A DNA stretch of 5,636 nucleotides from Sulfitobacter sp. Its GTDB lineage: Bacteria; Pseudomonadota; Alphaproteobacteria; Rhodobacterales; Rhodobacteraceae. The notes under the pieces were generated by a model. That model was not told the DNA's origin, searched no databases, and worked only from the letters and a program-made list of their open reading frames with translations. Positions 1 to 5,636 of the stretch are shown here, one piece after another. Numbering within the stretch: the stretch's first letter is position 1; each line of letters begins with the position of its first letter. Location of the stretch: contig JAGXHD010000153.1 of the NCBI GenBank assembly GCA_024636395.1, positions 1 to 5,636 of the forward strand. Direction: 5' to 3'. The translations under genes were made by a program, and so were the position numbers.

Positions 1-830
1 GCCACAGGCACATCGCCCACGCGGCCCCCGATTATATTGTTCTCGAGTGCTGCGCGGATCATTGCGGGCGTCGTGGGCGCGGGCGCGAGAGACGCGCTGA
101 CGAGCTGCGCGTAGGCCGCATCGGGGCTCTCGGATGGGTCGAGGATGCGGGCGATATTGCCCTCGGGCGCGGCCTCCACCACGCCTTGTTCCACCCGGAG
201 GATCTGGTTCAGCACGGCGCGGGCCTCCACGCTGGTATCCTCGGAGAGGCTCTCAATGGCTGTGATCCTGTCCTGCGGTGCTTCGGCAAAACTGGCCGAG
301 AGAAAGTTGGCCAGCTGTATCTTGCGGGCTCTGAGGGCGGGGTCGGTCTCTTTCGAGATGGATGCCAGGAGCGGCTGCAACTGCTCCGCTTCCGGTCTGC
401 GCGCGATGGAGGCCACGGCGGTGGTACGCCGCTCCAGATCAGGATCGCTGAGTTGGAACTGAACCAGCGCCGTGCCGATGACGCGGCGCACGCCGCCGTT
501 TGGTTTGAGCTGGGTAAACTCCGCCTGCGGCGCAGTGCTTGCGGCGCCAGTATCCACGTCCCGCAGGGCCAGGTCATCGCCCTGCTCGCGCGCGATGAAA
601 AACACGCCGTCGGTGCGCTGCCATACGTTCTTGTCGGACCATTGCTCCAGAAAATCCGCTGTCTGGGGCAGTCCGGCGGCGACCATATCATCAAGGGCCA
701 CACCGACGGAACTGCGCGAGGGATCGGAGATTTCACTGGCGTGTGTTTGCAATATACGTTGCAAATCCTGCGCTTGCGCTCCTGCTACGCTGAGCAGGCA
801 AAACACGAGAGCCGAAAAGAGTAGGCGCAT
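1..830 (-). CDS. urtB: Urea ABC transporter permease UrtB, N-terminal part (cut by window edge)
   Basis: UrtB is an inner-membrane permease subunit of the UrtABCDE urea importer, of the LivH (branched-chain amino acid) type. Only the first 276 codons are here, and the frame is open to base 1. The product begins with a Sec signal peptide (residues 1-20, MRLLFSALVFCLLSVAGAQA, cleavage before QD). A soluble, alpha-helical periplasmic domain follows, as known for proteobacterial UrtB. Landmarks are DGVFFIA (74-80), LKPNGGVRRVIG (108-119) and KETDPALRARKIQLANFL (160-177). The last has the HEAT-like look of this domain. The transmembrane LivH-like part is not reached. The ATG at 830 gives a clean signal peptide, but the ribosome site is poor: GAAAG seven bases upstream at best. 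The gene sits 65 bases behind urtA on the same strand, which fixes the identity. The role of the N-terminal domain is not established as far as I know. Confidence 0.9.
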   Translation of the reverse strand, partial: MRLLFSALVFCLLSVAGAQAQDLQRILQTHASEISDPSRSSVGVALDDMVAAGLPQTADFLEQWSDKNVWQRTDGVFFIAREQGDDLALRDVDTGAASTAPQAEFTQLKPNGGVRRVIGTALVQFQLSDPDLERRTTAVASIARRPEAEQLQPLLASISKETDPALRARKIQLANFLSASFAEAPQDRITAIESLSEDTSVEARAVLNQILRVEQGVVEAAPEGNIARILDPSESPDAAYAQLVSASLAPAPTTPAMIRAALENNIIGGRVGDVPV

Positions 831-856
831 AGAGAAGCTTTCGGAGTACAGAGGGA

Positions 857-889
857 TGCGCAGGGCGGCAAAAGGCGCAGCCCCGCGCA
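857..889 (-). other. Hairpin in the urtA-urtB spacer
   Basis: In the minus-strand transcript, TGCGCGGGGC (889-880) pairs with GCCCTGCGCA (866-857). This makes a 10-bp stem with one G-U pair (884/862) around a 13-base loop. On the opposite strand the same position is an A/C mismatch, so the fold favours the mRNA of this operon. No U-run follows, so it does not look like an intrinsic terminator. By analogy with other transporter operons, a hairpin between the binding-protein gene and the permease gene could protect the 3' end of urtA mRNA and raise UrtA over UrtB. That role is inference. Confidence 0.55.
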
Positions 890-895
890 AACCGG

Positions 896-2176
896 TTAGT
901 AGTTGGACGTCAGCTGTACGCAGGTCTTGGTTTCGGTGTTGTACATACCGCAACCGAGGTCCTTCCAGTCCGAGGTCAGCACTGCGGAGGCAGGCAGGAA
1001 ATCGGTCCAGGCGTCACCGGGCACTTCGGAGGTTTGCGACACGATGTCGAACTGGCCGTCCGCCGTAATCTCACCGATCAACACTGGCTTGGCCAGATGG
1101 TGGTTCGGCAGCATCACAGCCGTCCCGCCCGTGAGGTTGGGGAACTCCTGTCCGTACATCGCCGTGCGGACGGCATCCACATCCGTGGTGCCTGCTGCCT
1201 CCACCGCATTGATCCACATGTTGAAGCCGATGTAATGCGCTTCCATCGGGTCGTTGGTCACCCGGTCCTCGCCTGCGAAGGCTTTCCACTCCGCGATGAA
1301 TTCCGCGTTGGCGGGTGTGTCGGCGGACATGAAGTAATTCCACGCGGCCAGATGACCGACCAGATTGGAGGTATCGAGACCGGACAGCTCTTCCTCGCCG
1401 ACGGAGAAGGCGACGACGGGGATATCATCAGCGGAAATATCGGCAGCCGCGAGCTCTTTGTAAAAGCCGATGTTGGCATCGCCGTTGATGGTCGAAACCA
1501 CGCCCACCTGTTTGCCGTCAGCGCCAAGGGCTACAACGTCGCCGACAATCGTCGCCCAGTCGGAATGACCGAACGGTGTATAATTGACGAAGATGTCCTC
1601 TTTCGCGATCCCTTTATCCTGAAGGTATTGCTCCAGAATGTTGTTCGTGGTGCGCGGATAGACATAGTCGGTGCCCAGGAGTGCGAATTTCTCGACGCCA
1701 AGCTCCTCGAGGAAGTAGTCCACCGCAGGGATTGCCTGCTGGTTCGGAGCAGCGCCGGTGTAGAATACGTTTCTGGAGCTTTCCTCACCTTCATACTGCA
1801 CCGGATAGAACAGCAGACCATTGAGCTCCTCGATTACAGGGAGCACAGATTTACGCGAAACGGACGTCCAGTTTCCAAAAATCACATCGACATCGGAGAC
1901 GGTGAGCAGCTCACGCGCCTTTTCGGCAAACAGGGGCCAGTCGGAAGCAGGATCGACGACAACAGCTTCGATCTGGCAACCCAATATACCACCGGCGGCG
2001 TTCTGCTTTTCGACGAGCATGAGCATCGTGTCTTTCAGCGTGGTCTCTGAGATGGCCATCGTGCCCGACAGGGAGTGCAGCACTCCCACCTTTACCGGAT
2101 CCGCACATTCGGCGGCAGCCAGCGTTGTGCTGCCGAGCAGGGCAGCAAGAGTCAGAGAAGAGAGTTTAAGCGTCAT
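896..2176 (-). CDS. urtA: Urea ABC transporter substrate-binding protein UrtA
   Basis: UrtA is the periplasmic receptor that binds urea and hands it to the UrtBC permease. The 426-residue product has the usual length. A Sec signal peptide spans residues 1-22 (LAAA before ECADPVKVG). C24 is not in a lipobox, so a soluble periplasmic protein is expected. The mature part is a type I periplasmic-binding (leucine/amide-binding) fold. Family landmarks are VGVLHSLSGTMAISE (30-44), GNWTSVSRKSVLP (101-113), YPVQYEGEESSRNVFYTG (124-141), GTDYVYPRTTN (168-178), HSDW (204-207), STINGDANIGFY (228-239) and LPNHHL (356-361). C409 and C419 near the C-terminus could form a disulfide. The ATG at 2176 has a GGGGGA site eight bases upstream. 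The gene heads a urt operon with urtB behind it. The related FmdD group binds short-chain amides, but the urtB neighbour favours urea. Confidence 0.95.
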   Translation of the reverse strand: MTLKLSSLTLAALLGSTTLAAAECADPVKVGVLHSLSGTMAISETTLKDTMLMLVEKQNAAGGILGCQIEAVVVDPASDWPLFAEKARELLTVSDVDVIFGNWTSVSRKSVLPVIEELNGLLFYPVQYEGEESSRNVFYTGAAPNQQAIPAVDYFLEELGVEKFALLGTDYVYPRTTNNILEQYLQDKGIAKEDIFVNYTPFGHSDWATIVGDVVALGADGKQVGVVSTINGDANIGFYKELAAADISADDIPVVAFSVGEEELSGLDTSNLVGHLAAWNYFMSADTPANAEFIAEWKAFAGEDRVTNDPMEAHYIGFNMWINAVEAAGTTDVDAVRTAMYGQEFPNLTGGTAVMLPNHHLAKPVLIGEITADGQFDIVSQTSEVPGDAWTDFLPASAVLTSDWKDLGCGMYNTETKTCVQLTSNY

Positions 2177-2184
2177 AGGTATTA

Positions 2185-2190
2185 TCCCCC
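2185..2190 (-). promoter_or_regulatory. Ribosome binding site of urtA
   Basis: GGGGGA on the minus strand lies eight bases before the ATG at 2176. It supports that start, which also begins a well-formed signal peptide. Confidence 0.65.
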
Positions 2191-2201
2191 GTTGTCGCTG
2201 C

Positions 2202-2223
2202 GGTGCTTTGCAAGGGGTGCTTT
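2202..2223 (-). repeat. Tandem AAAGCACC direct repeat in the urtA leader
   Basis: The octamer AAAGCACC (minus strand) occurs at 2223-2216 and again at 2209-2202, a 14-base period, 12 bases ahead of the urtA ribosome site. It could be a paired binding site or chance. The spacing is not a whole number of B-DNA turns (about 1.3). Confidence 0.4.
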
Positions 2224-2284
2224 ACGCACTTTCCAAGGGTGACCCGAGGGGTGTAACCGGAGCCCGCAACAGTGATGTTGTCGT

Positions 2285-2323
2285 CGCGCAGAGGGTTTAT
2301 CTTCCAGGATTTCACTCTGCGCG
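2285..2323. repeat. 9-bp perfect inverted repeat in the urtA leader
   Basis: CGCGCAGAG (2285-2293) and CTCTGCGCG (2315-2323) are exact complements around 21 bases. In plus-sense RNA the stem can grow by a U-G and a G-C pair (2284/2324, 2283/2325). In minus-sense RNA it stops at nine. It lies about 110-150 bases before the urtA start. It could be an mRNA leader hairpin or a protein-binding site. No U-run follows on either side. Confidence 0.6.
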
Positions 2324-2520
2324 GCATTTCGCCCCTACGGACTACGTCAGTAAGAACGGACGGTTTCGGATAAACCAGAAAATGCGGTGATTGGTTGGGA
2401 GCCGAGTGAAGTATGATCACGAAAGCGTCATGTATTCGCAAAACCGCTGAAAAATTGGTCATCAATCGGACAATACGATGGCGTCTCTTTATGAAGATGT
2501 AGCCATGCACCGATGATTCT

Positions 2521-2542
2521 ACGCGGTAGCCGCTGTACGCGT
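2521..2542 (-). terminator. Weak inverted repeat behind the hydrolase gene
   Basis: ACGCGTA (2542-2536) can pair with TA-CGCGT (2528-2521) with one bulged base and a seven-base loop, nine bases after the stop codon of the hydrolase gene. No U-run follows. It may be a 3'-end structure, but it is too weak to call an intrinsic terminator firmly. Confidence 0.25.
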
Positions 2543-2550
2543 CATTCTGG

Positions 2551-3546
2551 CTAACCTGCCGCGTCAACGCCGAAATATTCGCCCGGTTCGAGTGCGCGAA
2601 AGCGGTTCTTGTCGATCCCAGCGGATGCAAGGCTTGCGTGCAGATGATCTCTCGGGTCGTTGCGGGCCTCATTGGTAAGCTGGAATGTGCCCCAGTGCAT
2701 GCCGATGGCCTGTTGCGCCCCCACATCCTCGAAGATGCGTACAGATTCGTGCGGTGCCACATGCTGGTGGGCCATGAACCAGCGCGGCTCGTAGGCGCCG
2801 ATCGGAATGATTGCCACGTCGGGCCTGCCGTAACGGGCACGTATCTCTCGGAACACTGCCCCGTCGCCATAGCCTGTATCACCGGCAAACCAGACTTGTG
2901 CCGCCGGACAGCTGAGCCAGAACCCGCTCCATAGAGCCATGCGCCGATCCCGGAGGCCACGGGCTGACCAGTGATTTGCGGGCGTCAACGTCACGGCGAG
3001 TTGCGGTGAAATCTCGATGGTATCGTGCCAGTCGCCGGTCTGGATATTCGCGTCGCGCAGCGATTTCCGCACGATTGCATCATTGCCGTACGGCATGATC
3101 ATCAGCGGGTCGTGCTTGGTCTTCAATCGCTTCAGTGTCGCAAGGTCGAGGTGATCATAATGGTTGTGGCTGAGCAGAACCGCGTCGATTTCCGGCAGGG
3201 CCTCGAATGGTATGCCCGGCGCGGTGACGCGTTTGGGCCCTATGAAGCTCACAGGGCTGACACGCTCCGACCAGACCGGATCGGTCAGGATGTTCAGACC
3301 GGCGATCTGTATCAGCAGCGTGGCGTGGCCTACCATCGTCACTCTGGGGAGAGCGCTGCGGGTCGGTGGGACATGCTGGGTCACGGGGACCGAACGTGGC
3401 CATTTCGCGCGCCCGCCTTCGCGCCGCCACCTCAACAAGGCGCGCAGTGACTTGTCCGGCGATGGCTGACCGGGCGAGAAGAACCGCACCCCATCATAGT
3501 TACTGCTGGGGGGGCCTTCGTAGTAGCGGTTGCGGATGGCTTTCAA
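2551..3546 (-). CDS. MBL-fold metal-dependent hydrolase, NAPE-PLD-like
   Basis: This 331-residue cytoplasmic protein has no signal peptide and a metallo-beta-lactamase fold of the COG2220 / N-acyl-phosphatidylethanolamine phospholipase D-like group. Visible elements are the group's N-terminal stretch RNRYYEGPPSSNYDG (5-19), GHATLLI (73-79), the metal motif SHNHYDH (H127, H129, D131, H132), NHWSARG with H192, AGDTGYG with D223, and MHWGTF with H284. Every expected ligand of a two-zinc site is present, so it should be active. Bacterial members are often named phospholipase- or outer-membrane-related proteins, but substrates are mostly unknown and no substrate can be claimed here. The start is TTG at 3546, with GGAG seven bases upstream and an in-frame TAA at 3564-3562. 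The cupin gene ends 80 bases upstream on the same strand, so the two may share a transcript. The link to the urt genes is only position. Confidence 0.88.
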   Translation of the reverse strand: MKAIRNRYYEGPPSSNYDGVRFFSPGQPSPDKSLRALLRWRREGGRAKWPRSVPVTQHVPPTRSALPRVTMVGHATLLIQIAGLNILTDPVWSERVSPVSFIGPKRVTAPGIPFEALPEIDAVLLSHNHYDHLDLATLKRLKTKHDPLMIMPYGNDAIVRKSLRDANIQTGDWHDTIEISPQLAVTLTPANHWSARGLRDRRMALWSGFWLSCPAAQVWFAGDTGYGDGAVFREIRARYGRPDVAIIPIGAYEPRWFMAHQHVAPHESVRIFEDVGAQQAIGMHWGTFQLTNEARNDPRDHLHASLASAGIDKNRFRALEPGEYFGVDAAG

Positions 3547-3553
3547 TCTCGCG

Positions 3554-3557
3554 CTCC
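3554..3557 (-). promoter_or_regulatory. Ribosome binding site fixing the TTG start of the hydrolase
   Basis: GGAG lies seven bases before TTG at 3546, and an in-frame TAA at 3564-3562 bars any longer N-terminus. The first in-frame ATG is codon 71, inside the conserved fold just before GHATLLI. TTG is therefore the best-supported start. Confidence 0.65.
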
Positions 3558-3572
3558 AAAATTATCGTGGGG

Positions 3573-3599
3573 CCACCCGCATCAGGCTTTCGCAGGTGG
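3573..3599 (-). other. Hairpin in the cupin-hydrolase spacer
   Basis: In the minus-strand transcript CCACCTGC (3599-3592) pairs with GCGGGTGG (3580-3573). This gives an 8-bp stem with one U-G pair around an 11-base loop. The other strand has an A/C mismatch there. The sequence TTTTGGAG follows about 10 bases later and includes the hydrolase ribosome site, so full termination is possible but not convincing. It may separate or tune expression of the two genes. Confidence 0.4.
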
Positions 3600-3626
3600 G
3601 GTGTGAATGTAGTCGTGCGCGGGGCG

Positions 3627-4076
3627 TCAGTCGTTCGCATCGGGGGGCAGAAACTCAACTTCATGGGCGGCCGACAAGGCAACGACCTCTTCGACATCTG
3701 TTTTATTGTGCAGAGCCTGAAAAAGGTCGGGCAGCTTGCCCGCGGGAGAGACCCAGAAAAGCGCACGCGCCGGTATCTTTGATTTGTTGAAGTACCCGTG
3801 AGGAACGCCGCGGGGCAAGCGAACCAGATCTCCGGCGCGGGCGGTCTGCCATTTTCCATCCAGTTTCAGCTCTAACTGACCCTCCTGAACGAGGATAAAT
3901 TCATCCTGCGTCGGATGAACATGGACCGGGACGAACTGGTCCGGTGCTGAATTTGCCTCAAACGCGAAGGTCGAATCGCACTTGGCCTTCGGAAAATACT
4001 GTTGCCCCAGAATGTTCCATTCGACCCCATCAAATCCATCACCATTCGGGGTTACGCCCCCTACCAAATCTGCCAT
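3627..4076 (-). CDS. Single-domain cupin protein
   Basis: This is a small cytoplasmic beta-barrel protein of 149 residues with one cupin_2-type domain. Cupin motif 1 is HVHPTQDEFILVQEG (52-66), giving metal ligands H52, H54 and E59. Motif 2 is GDLVRLPRGVPHGYFN (82-97), giving H93. A mononuclear metal site is therefore expected. The front part, VTPNGDGFDGVEWNILGQQY (8-27), is typical of quercetin-dioxygenase-like cupins of this size. The reaction cannot be told from sequence: dioxygenase, isomerase and sugar- or ligand-binding roles all occur in the fold. I chose ATG at 4076 because AAGGA lies ten bases upstream and the family usually begins near the TPNG motif. The frame stays open to an ATG at 4118 (AGAGGA directly abutting it, too close) and one at 4163. 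The hydrolase gene follows 80 bases downstream. Confidence 0.85.
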   Translation of the reverse strand: MADLVGGVTPNGDGFDGVEWNILGQQYFPKAKCDSTFAFEANSAPDQFVPVHVHPTQDEFILVQEGQLELKLDGKWQTARAGDLVRLPRGVPHGYFNKSKIPARALFWVSPAGKLPDLFQALHNKTDVEEVVALSAAHEVEFLPPDAND

Positions 4077-4086
4077 TTCAGGTTTT

Positions 4087-4095
4087 TCCTTCTCC
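4087..4095 (-). promoter_or_regulatory. Ribosome binding site deciding the cupin start
   Basis: Minus-strand GGAGAAGGA ends ten bases before ATG 4076. It favours that start over the in-frame ATGs at 4118 and 4163. Confidence 0.5.
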
Positions 4096-4335
4096 AAATT
4101 GATCAGAGCTATGCGCATTCCTCTTGAATACCACACTGCGATACAACTCGTACCGTAGGCCAATCGTTTTTCAAATGCGATCTTCTCGACCGATCAGATC
4201 AAGAGCGTCGGAACACGCGTGAGATATTGGCCGCAAAACAGGGGAAGTGATGCGCGTCATCATGGAGGGTGTGATCGGCAAAAACACACTCTGGTACACT
4301 GCGCATCCGGGAAAAGCGTTTGTGACCAGATGCTG

Positions 4336-4385
4336 ACAAGATGATACCCGCGGGGGCCCATGTCTTGGACCAAATATGATCTTGT
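4336..4385 (-). terminator. Inverted repeat directly behind the kinase stop codon
   Basis: On the minus strand ACAAGATCATA (4385-4375) faces TATCATCTTGT (4346-4336). Ten of eleven positions pair, with one C/C mismatch. The first arm begins at the base after the TGA stop. The 28 bases between can form a second stem, GGTCC/GGGCC with one U-G pair, and contain the palindrome CCCGCGGG. No U-run follows. I read it as a structured 3' end, perhaps with Rho-dependent termination, or a DNA-level site. The exact role is inference. Confidence 0.4.
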
Positions 4386-5636
4386 TCAGTGTCCGCGGGA
4401 CGAGTTGGGCAGCTTGAGAGACGCTTCAAATCCTGTTTTTTGCCCGGGGCGGGGAGATATCAGGACAAGCTGGCTTCCGATCCGCTCGGCGATCGCTGCG
4501 ACAATGGCGAGGCCGATACCGCTGCCATTTGTATCTGATCCGGCGCGCTCAAAGCGGGCTGTCAAGCGGTCGAGCATCTGTGGGCCGACGACAGGGCCAT
4601 CATTGGATACGCTTAAAACTCCGTCTGCCGCCAAATTCACGGCAACTGGCCCCGTTTCGGAACCGTGCCGCAGGGCGTTCTCAACAAGATTCCTGCAAAG
4701 GATACCAAAGGCGTCCGGATCCAGGTCAGACATCAGGGGTTCATCGGGAAGCGAAAGCAAGATGCGATCCGGAGCCACCGTGCGCTCGATATCTTCGATC
4801 ACTATTCTGGCCACAGTTCGCAGATCCGAGGCTTGGTCCAATCTGAGGCGACCGCCCTCGGCCCGTGCTAATTGCATGAATCGCTCGGACACGCGGGTCA
4901 ATCGTTTCAGCGTCGCTTCGATATCGGCCGCGCGCGCTCTTGCAGCTGTATCCTTGGTCTCTGATTGCAGGCGCTGCGCTTGTGCAATGGCCCCCGCCAG
5001 AGGCGTCCGCAATTCATGCGCAGCATTTGCGGCGAAGCTGCGTTCAGCGTCGAAGGCTCCCTTCAGCCGGTTTAGTAAGCCGTTCAGCGTGGTTGCAATG
5101 GGTTCAATCTCAGAGGGGATGTCGTGCGCGGGAATAGGCGTCAGATCACGCGCGGTGCGCGCTTCCAGTCTATCTCGAAAGCGACGCACTGGACCAACGC
5201 TGGCCTCGACAGCCAGAACGATGGCAACAAGGGCCAAGGGGATCACGATAAGCAGCGGAAGCCCCAGACGCATTTGGATTTCACGTGCCACCTGCGCACG
5301 TTGAGCCAAAGGCTCGGCGACGGTCAGACGGATGCTGCCTCGCAATGCATCCTCATTGTAGAGCCTGTGGGTTGCGGTCTGGCGAAATCCTGCGCCGTCG
5401 TAAACCGGAAAGACCGCCGGGTCGGCCGCATGAGATTGCAGCAGAATACGGTCCTGCGCGTCGCGGACGATATATGTGAAGAATTCGGCGTGATCCCGGA
5501 TTGCTCCCAGACGTTGTGTGAGGCCTTCGTCTTCGCGCCCCACGATATCCAAGACGGCGAGCGGTAGGAGGCGCTGCGCGGTTTCCTGAAGCGTACTGTC
5601 GAATACTTCGTCCATTTCGTGCCGAAGAGACACCGC
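4386..5636 (-). CDS. Sensor histidine kinase, TctE/QseC type, N-terminus missing
   Basis: This is a membrane-bound two-component sensor kinase. The last 416 codons are here; the frame is open at base 5636, so the true start and first membrane helix lie outside. The order, counted from V1 (GTG codon 5633-5631), is as follows. A periplasmic sensor of the 2CSK_N kind spans about 1-120, with DEVFDSTLQETAQRLLPLAV near its start. Membrane helix 2 is at 123-144 and a short HAMP-like linker at about 145-195. The dimerisation/phosphoacceptor box is AANAAHELRTP, with H206. The ATPase domain has an N box NLVENALRH (315-323), a G1 box VSNDGPVV (342-349), an F box RFERAG and a G2 box GSGIGLAI (370-377). 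The G1 box has N344 where Asp is usual. The ligand is unknown. The response regulator gene probably lies upstream, beyond the window, as in tctDE and qseBC. Confidence 0.9.
   Translation of the reverse strand, partial: AVSLRHEMDEVFDSTLQETAQRLLPLAVLDIVGREDEGLTQRLGAIRDHAEFFTYIVRDAQDRILLQSHAADPAVFPVYDGAGFRQTATHRLYNEDALRGSIRLTVAEPLAQRAQVAREIQMRLGLPLLIVIPLALVAIVLAVEASVGPVRRFRDRLEARTARDLTPIPAHDIPSEIEPIATTLNGLLNRLKGAFDAERSFAANAAHELRTPLAGAIAQAQRLQSETKDTAARARAADIEATLKRLTRVSERFMQLARAEGGRLRLDQASDLRTVARIVIEDIERTVAPDRILLSLPDEPLMSDLDPDAFGILCRNLVENALRHGSETGPVAVNLAADGVLSVSNDGPVVGPQMLDRLTARFERAGSDTNGSGIGLAIVAAIAERIGSQLVLISPRPGQKTGFEASLKLPNSSRGH

Larger units (their letters stand above)
2177..2550 (-). other. 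374-base intergenic region and leader of urtA
   Basis: No convincing gene lies here. In the direction of transcription it holds a weak inverted repeat behind the hydrolase gene (2542-2521), then an AT-richer stretch (about 2510-2380) where the urtA promoter is most likely. Next come the 9-bp inverted repeat (2323-2285), a small hairpin CAACA/TGTTG with a four-base loop (2280-2267), the palindrome GGGTGACCC (2245-2237), a 4-bp stem GTGC/GCAC (2229-2217), a direct repeat, and the ribosome site. I could not pick one promoter with a good -35/-10 pair. No sigma-54 site with the required GG and GC was found, although urt operons are often under nitrogen control. Confidence 0.6.
4077..4385 (-). other. 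309-base intergenic region between kinase and cupin
   Basis: No gene is supported here. It starts with the inverted repeat abutting the kinase stop codon and ends with the cupin ribosome site. A minus-strand TTGAAA (about 4173-4168) could be a -35 element, but no good -10 stands at the right distance, so the cupin promoter is not placed. The cupin frame extends to 4163, but that part reads unlike the family. Confidence 0.5.

Noticed and set aside
186..824. A 212-codon plus-strand frame opposite urtB
   Set aside because: It is the mirror of the urtB reading frame, which has a signal peptide and family motifs.
1034..2050. A 338-codon open frame on the plus strand inside urtA
   Set aside because: It is antisense to a clear urtA with full family motifs, shows no recognisable domain, and is a typical product of GC-rich codon bias.
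2205..2225. Possible sigma-54 promoter before urtA (minus-strand GCACCCCTTGCA)
   Set aside because: The TTGCA half looks right, but ten bases upstream of its GC the required GG is AA, and it lies too close to the start codon.
2166..2960. A 264-codon minus-strand frame running from inside the hydrolase gene through the intergenic region into urtA
   Set aside because: It starts out of frame within the hydrolase gene, has no recognisable domain, and would overlap the urtA ribosome site and start.
4119..4163. Longer N-terminus for the cupin
   Set aside because: The added residues (MAYGTSCIAVWYSRG) are unlike the family, and the better-spaced ribosome site serves ATG 4076.
4199..4429. A 76-codon minus-strand frame overlapping the kinase 3' end
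   Set aside because: It starts within the kinase in another frame and has no ribosome site, domain or family-like sequence.
4360..5304. A 314-codon open frame on the plus strand inside the kinase
   Set aside because: It is Ser/Arg/Ala-rich, lacks any domain, and lies fully opposite a kinase with all catalytic boxes.

Overview
The window looks like chromosomal DNA of an alphaproteobacterium, most likely Rhodobacterales (roseobacter-like). This rests on GC-rich codon use, on the form of UrtA and of the UrtB N-terminal domain, and on the style of the kinase. It is a judgement from protein flavour, not a database match. All five genes lie on the minus strand, so transcription runs from high to low coordinates. 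No RNA gene, IS element, phage remnant or CRISPR array was seen.

Reading in the direction of transcription: (1) 5636-4386 is a sensor histidine kinase of the TctE/QseC type, cut at its N-terminus by the window edge. (2) 4385-4077 is a gap with no gene. It opens with a strong inverted repeat directly behind the kinase stop codon and ends with the cupin ribosome binding site. (3) 4076-3627 is a small single-domain cupin. (4) After 80 bases with a hairpin, 3546-2551 is a cytoplasmic metallo-beta-lactamase-fold hydrolase of the NAPE-PLD-like group with a TTG start. (5) 2550-2177 is a 374-base gap and urtA leader with a 9-bp perfect inverted repeat, smaller repeats and a good Shine-Dalgarno. (6) 2176-896 is urtA, the urea-binding periplasmic protein. 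(7) After a 65-base spacer with a 10-bp hairpin, 830-1 is the start of urtB, the urea permease; its membrane part lies beyond the window.

UrtA captures urea (or a related amide) in the periplasm and delivers it to the UrtB/UrtC permease, driven by the UrtD/UrtE ATPases, which are expected further left. The hydrolase and cupin may be co-transcribed with each other. Nothing in the sequence ties them, or the kinase, to urea uptake. The coding content is ordinary. The parts that merit a second look are the intergenic structures. Two of the hairpins contain a pair that is G-U only in the minus-strand RNA (A/C on the other strand), which fits function in the transcript.
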